Assembly: GCA_023014335.1 (NCBI GenBank)
Contig: JAECYW010000018.1
Span: 682,001-746,000 of the forward strand
Source of the DNA: Galerina marginata
Lineage: Eukaryota > Basidiomycota > Agaricomycetes > Agaricales > Galerinaceae
Direction: 5' to 3'
Length of the DNA stretch: 64,000 nucleotides
Under the pieces are notes generated by a model, which saw only the letters and a program-made list of their open reading frames with translations, made no database searches and was not told the origin of the DNA. Shown here one piece after another: positions 32,689 to 44,070 of this stretch. Positions within the stretch are counted from its first letter, which is position 1; each line of letters opens with the position of its first letter. The translations under genes were made by a program, and so were the position numbers.

Positions 32689-34881
32689 ATGTTTCTCGCG
32701 TTAGCCTCTCTGTTCTCCTTTTTACCCTGGTCTGGGGTGCTTGGAGGCCAAATCCCAGTTGTCGATGGTGTGATCGGAGGCGTCCCTGGAGATTTTTCGG
32801 AATTTCTCGAAGTCCCATTGCCAAAGGCACAGAATGTCGTCACGACTCCAGGAAAATTGCGTGTTGTCGAAAATTCTGGGATATGTGGTAAGGACGCAGG
32901 ATTCTTAGCTTACATGACCTCTGTATTGACAGAAAGCTACTGGTGACAGAAACAACCCGCGGCGTCTATCAGGCTTCAGGATACGGTGACCTGACTGCGA
33001 CAGAAAGCGTCTGGTGGGTTATTCGTACGGTGCCTTTATGCGCTCGATCATTGATACTTTCGACCAGGTTTTGGTTCTTCGCTTCTCGTAAGAATCCTGA
33101 AACAGCCCCTCTTGCATTGTGGTTCAATGGAGGCGTACGTCGCTCTCATTTTTAACCTACAACCATCCGGGCTTAATAAGTATTCGTTTATAACAGCCTG
33201 GAAGCTCAAGCATGATTGGCCTTTTACAAGAAAACGGGCCGTGTCGAATCACAAACGACAGCATGTCTGTTACGCTGAACCCCTTCTCCTGGAATAACGA
33301 GGCGAATGTACTCTTCATCGATCAGCCCGTAGGAGTGGGCTTCTCGCACGGCGATTTGAAAGTCGGAACGTCAGAAGAAGCCGCAGCAGACGTTTGGTCT
33401 TTCCTGCAGATTTTCCTCGCTGATAAACGGTTTGCGCACCTACGGTTGAATAAGCTTGCTTTGTGGACAGAATCGCGAGTTTAAACATTTATTATCGTCG
33501 CCCTCCGTTTGCTTACTGACGAACTGCAGTTATGGAGGACACTACGGTCCAACTTTTGCTGCGTACGTGATATGCATCGTCTAGCTTGTCATCATCATCC
33601 CAACCGTGCATCTAGGCACTTCCTGAAGCAAAACCTAGCCATTCTTGAAAGGAAAGCCCAAGGCACAGTTCTCAATCTCCAAGTGCTTGGGATCGGAGAT
33701 GGTCTTACTGTATTTATTTTTGACTTTTTATTCACGATTTTTGATCTCTTATTTCATTTTTTAGAATCCTCTGATACAGTACCCAGGCTACATTGAATAT
33801 GCTGGCGTCAATCCATACCATCCTCTAGTTACTCCGGACGTCATAGCAGGCTGCAAATACTTCTTGGACGACTCCAGTCACCGGCTTGCCGAGACATGGT
33901 ATGTACATTACATCCAAAGTCCTGCTTGAATAATACACATTCGTCGAATCATTACAGATCATTGCTTGTAATGGCGTAAACGGAACGGATGCTATTTGTT
34001 CATCCGCTCAGAATTTCTGCAACAACAGGATTCTCTCTCCCTTGGCTGGAAACTACGATGTTTGTTTATTCTGAATTCCCGTTCATTCGATGTTCATTCC
34101 AAAGTATCTTGTAGGTTTACTACGTGTTGGCCGAAGACCCTGACCCGTATCCGCCAGCAATTGCCGCCTACCTCAACGCGGTAGCTCCCCAGATTGGAGG
34201 AGAAGTCACATGGGTCCAGTCTAGCAACAGCGTTTATAGGAATTTCTCCAAGACCGGTAAGGATTTCTTCTTATCACTCCTCGCCATACATGTAGACCTC
34301 ATGTTACTTCTAAAGGCGACTGGATGAGAAATTCTGCTCCGGACCTTGAGTTTGTCATTAATTCTGGCGTTAGTAGTCTTCCTCTCATTGCTTCTTCGTA
34401 CTTTGACAATCCTCTTGTATTTATAGGTCAGGACTATTATCTATGACTGGAGACGCCGTACGAACTTGCGCTTTTCTGTTGAGAATGTCACTGATGTGTT
34501 GTTCCAGGACTATATTTTGAACTTCAATGGCGTCGAAGCGATGGTAGATCATCTAATGAACTTATGAAAACAAGTATCTCATTTTGCGCAGGTCAATAAC
34601 CTCCAAACGGTGTGGTCCCCGTTGTACAAACTGGAGAAATTCAAGACATTCTCTGTCCGTGGTCAAGCTACTGGGATGTTCAAGAACGCTGGCAGGTTTT
34701 CCTATGTCCGCATATTCGGGTCCGGTCATGAGGTCCCGGCGTACAAGGTATTTTTGTTGAAACTGGCTATCTACGGAAAAGGTTCTGACACGTTCTGTAG
34801 TATGGTAAACTGGCCTACGGGGAAGCCGCAGCTCAGATGTTTACCCAAATTATGCGTGATGAAGAACTTTCATCCACGTAA
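32689..34881 (+). CDS. Secreted S10 serine carboxypeptidase, copy 4 (divergent, frame-damaged)
   Basis: The most divergent array member. Signal peptide MFLALASLFSFLPWSGVLGG, then [70 protein letters not shown] and [15 protein letters not shown]. The Ser-codon intron here (33475-33529) has a GC-AG boundary. Later motifs are [34 protein letters not shown] and [11 protein letters not shown]. It ends RDEELSST, without the hydrophobic tail of copies 2 and 3. Three extra bases break the frame: at 33849-33850, at 33886-33887 (inside the conserved TGC block) and at 34448 (in the YDGDA active-site block, where the fragment at 28.6 kb is normal). The damage could be real or a sequence error. Confidence 0.78.
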
Positions 34882-35389
34882 TAAAATGGCTTTTCAGAAT
34901 TTGACCGCTGCCGCGGTTGGCGGGTCGCTGCAAGCAAATACCCATTGTAAATTTATGTAGGATATAAATATGATGAGTTTTTATTGATCCATGCTCATTA
35001 ATAATTCTCGCCAAAGCTTTGTAGTAGGATCATGAAGTTTCGAGGCGCTGTAGTGACGCGACGCGACGCGTCGTGAATCACGTGGACTTCCACCTGTCAT
35101 ATTCAGTTCCAAAACGGGTGTTTTCAATGAATCAAAGACAAGCAAGCCTCTTTACTCCCATTCAACGAAAAGTCTCGAGCGGCCGCAGCGCGCAGGTTTC
35201 TAGTCAATATCTTATGCTGTTATTCAACTGTTATTGGTCAATTTCTGGTTCAATTTTTGATTCACAGAGACGAGCGGCACACTGTCATTCCAAACATAGC
35301 ATCGACGGAAATGATGGAATGAGATGTTGAACGACGTGTGCTGACTCCTATACCATATGTGGCCCTGCCTAGACCCTGCAAGACGAGGA
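34882..35389. other. Intergenic region
   Basis: About 510 bp between copy 4 and the DUF4139 gene. A short CG-rich run at about 35053-35073 (repeated ACGCG units) is the only local oddity; a shorter ACGCGACGCG occurs at 42751. Otherwise nothing is recognised. Confidence 0.35.
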
Positions 35390-35396
35390 TATAAAG
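35390..35396 (+). promoter_or_regulatory. TATA box of the DUF4139 gene
   Basis: TATAAAG lies 50 bp upstream of the ATG at 35440. Confidence 0.45.
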
Positions 35397-35439
35397 TTGA
35401 CGGTGGAATGTGTCCTTGCCCTGAACATCTTCTCCCACC

Positions 35440-37513
35440 ATGACAACCACTTCCACCCAGTCTACCCCCGTCGACGAGGCTCCTCCAGGCCTTACAGCCG
35501 GTCAACACGATCGAACTTGTTTCTGTCAAGGACAGCAAGATTATTAGCGTCAGCGTATACTCTGGTCGCGCTGAAGTCACCCGTCTATTCAAGTTCACCG
35601 TCAAGACTGGACAAAACCAGCTGAACATTGTGGGCCTTCCTGCTGTATTGGACCAGGATTCGTTCAGGTACTATATGTTCTACTTCGCCTGGGTGACGTT
35701 TGAAGGATGCTAACCCTCTACGTCCTCACAGAGTTGAAGGACGTGGTGCAGCCACGATTCACGACGTGACAATCTCTACGCTAACTCCTCCACCCAATCC
35801 AACAACTTCCCCAGCGCTTGTATCCCTTCTGTCCAAAGAAAAACACACCGAAAAGGCCCTGGCTCGCGCTCTGAAGTCCATCACTTCTATCGAGACCTAT
35901 CTTTCGTCTCTTAAGGCTGAAAATCTCGAAGTTTCGAAACTCAGAGAAGTGGTACTACAGTATGACGCGACCGCTGGCGAGTTGGACGACAAAGTTCACT
36001 GAATTGGAGAAAGAGTTGAAGGACACTAAGGAGGCTATTTCGGAGGAACGGAAGAACCTAGCAGGTCCGACTGGGAATGAGAAGCTGAACTTGAAAGCGA
36101 CGATTGGGGTATTCGCAGATTTTGAGGGAGAGATTAAGATTGCCCTCATATATGGTACTGTATTCTCCATTCGCAAAAAATTCTTACTAAACTCCATTTC
36201 TTCAGCCTGTCAAGAACGCAACCTGGAATGCAGGCTACGACATACGCGTTGACATGCAAACGAAGGAGAAGCCGATAAATCTCATCTACAAAGGATCTAT
36301 CAGCCAGAATACACGGCGAGGACTGGGAGGACGTTCCCCTCACTCTCGAGACCGCCACGCCTACCTTTGGTGTTGGAGTGCCAACTCTCACCCCGTGGAC
36401 GCTCTCGATCTACCGCCCGCAGAACAATTTCAAATCCAAGTCCTACAGGCGCTCTTCAGCACTGGTAGTTCCTATGTCGTTCGGGGCTCCTGGTGCGCCA
36501 ACGCCTTCGATGGTCCCTGACCGTGGCGGTTCTGTCGTGGACTTATACGCTGACATAGAAGGCAGTCTGGGCGGTGCGGCATCGCAGATGGAACATCGTG
36601 GCCTGCAGGTCTCGTCAAAGGGGAGTGTGAGCGCCACTTTTGGCGTCCCTGGACTCATCAGCATCCCAAGCGACGGTGTCGGCCATAATGTGACAATCGT
36701 TAAACTTGCGTTGGATGCAGATATGAGCTGGGTTTGTGTCCCGAAGAAGGATAGTAGAGTGCACTTGAAGGTACGTGAAAATCTTCTCGCTCCAGGCATG
36801 AGTGTCACTAACCTTTGAACCGTAGGCTAAGATCAAGAATGCATCGGAGTACACGCTCCTCGCCGGAAACGCAAGTGTCTATGTCGATGGAAGTTTCATC
36901 TCCAAGTCGGACGTACCCCTCGTGAGCCCCGACGAGAACTTCGATTGTCCCCTTGGGTGCGTTCCTTCCCCCCTCCTTAGATCTTTCTGATCACTCACTC
37001 TTATACTCTGCAGATTGGACCCCTCAGTCCGAGTAACCTACCACCCCCGCACCAAAAAAGTCTCCCAAACCGGGATTCTACACAAAATCCTCCAACCACA
37101 CCTTCAGCCAGCGCGTCACCGTACACAACACCAAATCCGCCTGCCTCCGGCGTCGGCGCAGAGAACCTCAAGATCAAGATCATCGACCAGGTGCCCATCT
37201 CCGAGGACTCGACTATCACCGTCAAGCTCGTCCAGCCGGCGCTTACAGTCCCGAACGCGGATGGAACGGTTTCGATTTCTGCTGCGAGCGGTGGAGAGCC
37301 CAAGGTCCCCGCCGCCTGTGAAGGTGGCAGGCTGGGGTGCAGGCGATGTGGGATGGGGCGGACGAGGTCGGGCAGGGCGACGTGGATGTGGATTCGCTTG
37401 GGAGGGAAGGCCGGTTCTGCTGGGTTTGCGCGGTGCCTCCGCAGGCTAAGCTTGGGTTGGTGCTGCAGTGGGAGGTGGCTGCGCCAGCTAGGACTACGAT
37501 CACTGGTCTTTGA
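35440..37513 (+). CDS. DUF4139 (mucoidy-inhibitor-A-like) protein, full length but frame-damaged
   Basis: The longer paralogue of the relic at 5438-6856. In order it has a Thr/Ser-rich start (MTTTSTQSTPVDEAPPG), the DUF4140-type strand block (SVYSGRAEVTRLFKF, NQLNIVGLPAVLDQDSFRVE), a central coiled coil (SLLSKEKHTEKALARALKSI, TELEKELKDTKEAISEERKN) and DUF4139. The DUF4139 part contains INLIYKGSISQNT, WEDVPLTLETATPTFGVGVP, YTLLAGNASVYVDGSFISKS and SEDSTITVKLVQPALTVPNA, and the C-terminal end is WEVAAPARTTITGL. The family is found in many fungi and bacteria; its role is not settled. The frame is lost at 35500, 35995, 36314 and near 37320, each explicable by one extra base. All domains are otherwise present, so sequence error or very recent decay are both possible. 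Confidence 0.75.
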
Positions 37514-38117
37514 GCCGCCTTTGTATGACCTATTGTTTATGATTATTTTATACAGTTGTATTTCGGTGAGCATACAAGTGAGAAATTTGTCCTGCATCGA
37601 ATTCATCTTCAACCTTGCTTCAACCACAGCATTCCTCTTCTCTGAAACAACTCTCACCATCTTCTCCATTGCATCCTCAGATTGTCGCAGTGGTTTTTTG
37701 GCTGTCTGCCATCAAATGGCAATTTGGTTCCACCAAGACATGATTGGATCATATTGATCTTCCGAACATTGTGCCTCATCCTTCTTCAGGTAGATAACGC
37801 ACTACCCTACCTATTGCTCAGTAGCCCGCCTAGGACTACTGATGCATTGAAATGTCTTCGGCATAAATGCCTCTCTCTTTCAGACCGCAACTATCTTTTC
37901 AAGACCAGCTCGGAGCAGGAACGGAGATCGCATCAACGGGCGTACCACCGAGGGCGGGTCGTTTCCGTTTCTAAGTCTTGCCAAAAATTATCAACAACCT
38001 CGTCGGTCTGACGGTTTGCTTAGACACAGGAATTGCCAATAACCCTTTACGCCCTGAAGGATAAGTTTCTAGCAAACAGCATGGTATGATCCACCCCGCA
38101 CTCGAAGAACCCAGGAC
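37514..38117. other. Intergenic region between convergent genes
   Basis: About 600 bp holding the 3' ends of the DUF4139 and Tle1-ARM genes. No structural element was recognised. Confidence 0.35.
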
Positions 38118-41100
38118 TCAATTGAATAACCCGAAACCCATGTCATCACTCGAGAGCTCTACTTCAACCTCGCTACAAATGTTCTCGGTTCCAACTTCGG
38201 GCTTCTGGTCTTCTTTTTTGCCCGACTCCTCGAAGAGCTTGAGCGTTTCTGTTGCCTGTTTCTTCAAATTAAGTTCTTTCTCGTTGGCCAATTCTTCCAG
38301 AGTTGCCTTGGCGCTTGAGCGGACAAGCTGCGCCCAGCCGTCCCCTGACAGACGTAATTAACAAAAAGCGTTCGAGCATACAAGTAGCCTGAAAATCGCA
38401 CCGAAACCAAATAGGTTCTTGAAACATTCCCTGGCACAAATGTGCCTTTCGTCGGAATATCCGAGCAACTTAATAAGGGCAGGTATATATTGCTCCGACA
38501 TTATTTTCTCCCTCGTCGTGTCTGGTCAATTGTATAAGGCTTAGAATCGGATCGTAGCTGTTATAACGAACCAAATTCCGTGAGCTGCATGAGGACTTCA
38601 GCTGCATTGCTGAATTGTTCCCCTTCGAGCATGTTGATCAGCTTCTTGACATGCATTCCATCTTCTGCGAGAAATTTGTCCTCCGTCCCACCTTCCGCAT
38701 ACGTGAGCCTAAATTTGAGTAGCAAGGCTATCGACGCTCACCCCAAGATATTAGTTCTCTCAGAACACTGACTGCTTGATTGGGTTTGTCACTGTAGACG
38801 ATCGAAAGCAGATCGCCCTAAAGCATCTGATTTGATTATTTGTTGTCCTAGCGTAATCTGGCATGTGCATTAGCAGGGAAGATCAACAGGGAGATGGTTT
38901 TCTCACCATAGGGGAAAAGGTCAACGATTACCCTAGCTACACTTTCTGCATTTTCGGTCTTAAGCATTGGGAGTAGTTTTCTAACTACGGTGCAGATTGC
39001 AGATCGTGAGTCGTCTAGTAATCTTCATGAGATGACCGGAATATGTCGAATGGAAACGATATTAATATTACCATAGCTGGCAAGCTTGAAGAACACTCCA
39101 CTCGCTGGTCCGGGCTTTTCTCTCAATGTTTCGATTAGGTAGACGATATTGTCGTACATGGGCCTCCGCAGTTCCTCTAGAAGTTAAAAATTAGATAAAA
39201 TTTGGACTCGACACTGACTGTAGGCGGGAATACTAACTATATGCTGCGAGCTTAATTAGGGCGCTAGTGGCTGGGCCAGGGTTGTCCGTTCGAAGCAATT
39301 GCTGAAGTCTGGTGACAGCACCGAGTTTTATCATGCTGGCTCGAGCAATTTCTATAAGACCGTGATTAGCGATTGTCCAGCTTTCAACACAAGGTTACTA
39401 CATACCACTAGGAGCAATTACTACAAGTTCATCTGCTGTTGGTCCGTAATTGTAATTCTCATTTTTCAACAATTGGACAAGGCGGTTGACAGGATTTGTT
39501 TCCTTGATTATATGGTTGAAATCTGCTGGTTTTATGTCAAGTTTAATCAGTTAAGTCACGCAGGATGAGTTTAGTAGTAATACCTTGGCCTGAAGTAAGG
39601 CATATGAGGGTTGTCGACGCAGCACTCCAGCTTCGACTGTCCCCTATACAGCATTTTGCGCAGAGCCGGTATCACTTCTTTAGATTTCAGGAGCTCCGAA
39701 CGCGCAGTGTCTTGGTAAAAACATGAGCCTTACTCGTAATGTTGTAGGGTTAATTCGAACTTACCATCTCTAGCGAGTAGAGACAGGACGCTAGCAGCAG
39801 CAGCAGCATTGTCATCTGCTTTGGCGGCAGCGGCGCGATCAGGTCCTGTGGCGGCAGTGACACTTTCAGCGCCTTTCAGTAACTTCAAAAGTGATTTTAT
39901 GGCCGGAAAGAGTTGGTCCTTGAAATCTTATGCAGTATCAGCGTCACTAGCGTGCGGTCATAATATTTGATTTACTAGTCTCTTGCAGTGCTGCAAGTGC
40001 GTTGACGGCCGGCCCATTCTCATTTCTTGTGTCAAGCATTTGGACTAGCGACGAGATCGGGCCAGTTTCCATTTTGGAGATCTCCTTCCGACATGAATCT
40101 GAGAAATGATTAATGATTGGCCTAAGGTGTCTGCATTTTGGTTAACGTACCCAACGTGGAAAGCGACGTGACTGTATTAGCGCTCGCCACCCGAATTCGA
40201 CCACTCTTGCTACCGAGCAAGTTAATTACAGCGCGATAAATGATATGTCGTGCAAGGACTTCACTTCCCCAAGAATTCAGTTCTATGACTTTCCTGGCTG
40301 CTTCGGTTTTCGAAGTGGTGCCGCTATGCGAAGACACCAACCTAACAACCAACCTCAGAGTCGCCAAAAATAATAACGGTGTTCTTGGGACTGATGATAT
40401 CATGGTGGGTTCCTCGAATTCAAGGAATTGTTCCAGTGCATCTTTAACGTTCTGAAATGCAGCAATAGCTTTCAGACCTCCACCTACGTCGCATAATCAT
40501 TTCTTTGTGAGAAAGAATACTCGAGTAATTGTGAACGTACGTAGGCCAGATATAAACGTTAGACGTTTCATTGTGTGAAGGGACACATCCTCTGAGACTT
40601 GGGAACATAATTTGATGTTCGCCAATGACTCCAACAGTCCACAGGATGCAGACACATCAAATAAATCCATCTCAATGCGGCACTGCCAATTTGGGGAAGC
40701 TGCGAGGGTGCCAGCCAGTCCTTTCGCGACGAAATCTTTCCATTGAGTAGAGTCAGGGTCATCTCCGAAGCTAGCCCTTGGCACATATTCCGGTGCACAA
40801 AAAGCTACAGATGCATGAATTTTTTGCCCCGTGTAGATCATACGACCGCGACCTAGGTTTGGAGACCTAGAAAATAGTGTCAGCAGATCTCATGCTTTAT
40901 GCATGGCGCGAAATTAAAAACCTTGTTGATTTATCTGGATGTTTACGATTTGGCCGAAGGAGGGGAAATGTACTCTGCAAGCCACCAGTATCCTTTGAGG
41001 GACCGCTCTGGTAGTCTCTTGCCAAGGTCATTTGTATCCCATTCACCACTACATTCTTTGAAAAGGAGGCCAGCAAGAATGGCCTCAGTTTTGCATCCAG

Positions 41101-42334
41101 GAAAGCGCAGGATTTCGCATTTCTAAAGCCTTATCCATGAGGGAATGAACTCCTCCACTGGTTTAACATGTGAGCTAGCGCTAATGATTCAGAGAACTTG
41201 AAGTGATAGCTACACTTCAGAATGAGAACCGGCGAACCAAACCTCTTTTGAATTAGAAGGAAGAGGGTCCGAGTTATTCCTCGAAATACATTCTGGTTGA
41301 AATTTAACCCTACATTCGTCAAGGGCCAGTGCTTGACGAAAGATGCAGGCATGGTTGGATGAGTTACATAACGTCGCTTCTTTGCCTCGAATAAAACCAA
41401 CTGATGACACTGTGTCCCTGTTGTTGTATCAGGCTCGGGTATTGCAGATTGAAAACTGTGTATACTGTACCAGACTCCGACAAAATGAACCTGAACATTG
41501 GCTGTAGATAACTTATCCTTGAAAGTTTCTACCAGCTCCCTTGTTGTCTCCTCTTGTGAGGCGGTCTTGAGCGTCATGTAAAGCTTGTAAGCACTATTCC
41601 GACGACTGTTCGAAAGATCTCAGAGATAAAAGCCACGTCACGTACTAGGGGATTTGTTCCTCATGCCCCTCGGGAACCAAGCCGACCTAACACTCTATTT
41701 AGCTATCGACGGGACGGCGTAGGACCAAGAACGAGGCACCGCATCTATCATCGCCGCGAGTGAGCGCACTTGAAATGCCCCTCTGGAAAAGCCTTTTTAG
41801 AATTTATTAATTGCCAACCGATCGAAGATGATTAAATTAATGGGTAATACCAAACAGAAAGATACGATCTCCAGGCTTGTATCGCTCAGACAGCCAGTGA
41901 TATGCAAGTTGAATTCCTTTCTCGACGTTCCTTTCTAGAAGTAAGGAAATTTAAGTCTACTTCAGACGCGGACGATACGTACCATGCAATGGCTTGATCA
42001 ACCGTGTTATCAAACAGCAAGGAAGGACGAAGCGAGAAGTCGCTGGTTCCGATACCATTCTTGTAATATCGCATCTGCCCCTCTGTCTCGAGGCGACTGA
42101 AAAGTTCTAAAACGTTAGTCCACTAAATGTCGGTTTAGGACAGAACCGTTAGTTCAGAGCTACGAGCGTACCTTGGCGCCATATTTGTTAGTTGTGCCAT
42201 CAATGCAGACCACCAGATTCCGGCCTCGATGAGGATCTCTGCACTTGCAACTGGATTCAAGCCACATTAGAGGATGATAATAACACCACGTTTGCAAAGA
42301 CTCACAAATCCTTAACGGAGAGGTAGTTCGACAT
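38118..42334 (-). CDS. Tle1/DUF2235 hydrolase domain fused to ARM/HEAT-like repeats
   Basis: A large multi-exon minus-strand gene. It starts MSNYLSVKDF spliced to CKCRDPHRGRNLVVCIDGTT. The N-terminal half is a DUF2235 (T6SS Tle1-type phospholipase) alpha/beta hydrolase: TNVLELFSRLE, MRYYKNGIGTSDFS, FGFSRGAFQVRSLAAMI (GxSxG nucleophile), GLVPEGHEEQIP, VHFVGVWDTVSSVGFIRGKE (likely catalytic Asp), ALALDECRVKFQPEC and VWFAGSHSEV (likely His). The domain continues through GYWWLAEYI and RGRMIYTGQKIHASVAFC. The C-terminal half is helical repeats such as ISSLVQMLDTRNENGPAVNA, LLKLLKGAESVT, VKKLINMLEGEQFSNAAEVL and WAQLVRSSAKATLEELANEK, with an Ala run. It ends DDMGFGLFN. Fungal DUF2235 proteins are common; this ARM/HEAT fusion is unusual to me. 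Small exons around 41.1-41.2 kb are uncertain. Confidence 0.8.
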
Positions 42335-42879
42335 TATGGAGGCAGTTCAAGGGTGTGATCGACTTGAAAGTTATGGCCCTTGTACCCCACGGCAAACGCC
42401 GCTGGGAACGGAAGTCAAACTGCCGAACTGCCGCAGAGATTTCCAGATCCGAAATCCTTTGATCCTCAGCGCTTCTGAGCTTTTCCTGGCGGCTATTCCA
42501 TATCGTCCAATGGGCACGCATACCACTCATCTGCCTCCGCGGACTACGCGTTTGTGTATTCTCAAGTCAAGCCAACTTTTTCTGTGTGAAGTGCCCATGA
42601 GTTGATCGACATTTGACGTCGCCGCAGTCCGCAACCTGTGTGCTATTTTGAGGCTGAAGCCGATGTCGATCGGGAAGAATGCTTTTTGAAGAGATGTTGG
42701 CGGGTGTACAGTTCTTCCGCTCCAAAACTCCGATTTAATTATGCTTTTTTACGCGACGCGAAATTTATTCAGAGCAGAGAGGTATCTCTATGAATAAAGA
42801 GGCAATTCTATGCTCAGGCTTACAAAATAAGCGGTGGTCAACGAAAGCGGGGAAACGACATGAGCCACGTACCATACGC

Positions 42880-43330
42880 CGGGTGGGCTACGCAAATCTC
42901 TTTTACGGTTTCTTTGAACTCATCCCTCCTGATGGCATATGACCTCCCCGCTTGTGCCAATACTGTCTGTAGGTGTCCTAGCGCGTGGTCTTTGCGACAT
43001 ACAGGTGTTGATGGTCTTGGTAGTTGGAATATAGGGGCGATAGTGGCGTGAACGGGCGCAGTCTAGGAAAAGCTCAACACTTACTTGCCTAGTTCATCGA
43101 TATCTTTGGGCTGAGCACAGGTAAAGGAGAGGTGAAGCAGCACAGTGGTGGTGGTTGAGGGCAGCAGATCAACGCTCGTCGATTGTATCCGACCCCGGAC
43201 CGGGCACCAGCCGCCAGCCAAACGGGATCTTGATGGTGGCTGTGCTGGATCGGCTCCGAGTCTCCGCATTTTTTACTTTCTTTCTTCGCAACCTCAACGA
43301 ACTCATGCATCATAGCCCATTTACTCACCG
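42880..43330 (-). CDS. Putative small gene of unknown function
   Basis: Minus-strand stretches look coding and are separated by GT-AG introns: MMHEFVEVAKKESKKCGDSE near 43310, DLLPSTTTTVLLHLSFTCAQ with PKDIDELGK before a GTAAGT donor at 43084, APVHATIAPIFQLPRPSTP, and GHLQTVLAQAGRSYAIRRDE with FKETVKEICVAHPAYGT. The frame between the first and second stretch does not connect without one base shift, and the 3' end is not fixed. No family is recognised. It lies divergent from nothing obvious, upstream of the Tle1-ARM gene on the same strand. Confidence 0.35.
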
Positions 43331-43574
43331 CTCATAGAACTTTTTTTACTTTCCTGAAGCATGTTCAGACAACTTTTCCCGAAAACTGCTGCGTGGATTT
43401 ATGAGACTAGATACTGGCAGGAACCTACCTCAGCCTTCCAAACCAATCCCAAACAGGAAGGCGTTGCAAGGAGGGTAGGCTGAATATTCACGACCGAATA
43501 GCTCCTGTGAGGTGAGTTGTGATGTGTCGACCCGCTTATTTAACGCTTTGTCTTCTCAACCCGCATCACGCACA

Positions 43575-43850
43575 GAGACAACTGTGACGATCGTTAAACT
43601 TACGTCTGATGCGGATAGCTAGTGGAGTGCACTTGAAGTTAGGTAGAAATTTTTTGCTCCTCGCATAGGTGTTGCAAACGTTAGTCCTATAGCTAACATG
43701 AACGATTCGTCGGAATGGGTCTACAGATTTGTTCTGATTTTCCATTCTTTTTCTGTTTAAATTGAGTGCACTCCAGATTGGAGAAGTAACATGAGTCCCA
43801 TCTAGCAATAGTGTTCATAAGTATTTTCCAAGGCTTCTTATTGCTCGTGG
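43575..43850 (+). pseudogene. Adjacent fragments of DUF4139 and carboxypeptidase genes
   Basis: At about 43580-43690 the sequence resembles the DUF4139 gene at 36690-36820 (GACGATCGTTAAACTTACG versus GACAATCGTTAAACTTGCG, then a shared GAGTGCACTTGAAG). At about 43770-43840 it resembles carboxypeptidase copy 4 near 34185-34255 (CCAGATTGGAGAAGTAACAT, then CTAGCAATAGTGTTCATAAG). Stops and indels are frequent. Both parents lie within the previous 11 kb, so local copying followed by decay is likely. Confidence 0.6.
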
Positions 43851-44070
43851 TGCTTGAAGTTCCTGAACCTCGGGCGAACACCGAAAGACGGCCGCTACGC
43901 CAGTAAGCCAGGACTTTTCCTTATCCATACCTCATGGGTGGGTCCAAAGTATAGTCCAGTCATTGACACATATAAGTAGTACATTCAGAAAACTGCGAGT
44001 CTGGTTTCATATATTGAAATATAGAACTAACGCCGGCCTCTTATCTGCAGATACCGGAAGGTCGCCCTAT

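Noticed and set aside
35050..35073. ACGCG tandem run as a cell-cycle (MCB-like) regulatory site
   Set aside because: The ACGCGT core matches by sequence only; it is 370 bp from the nearest start codon and has no other support.
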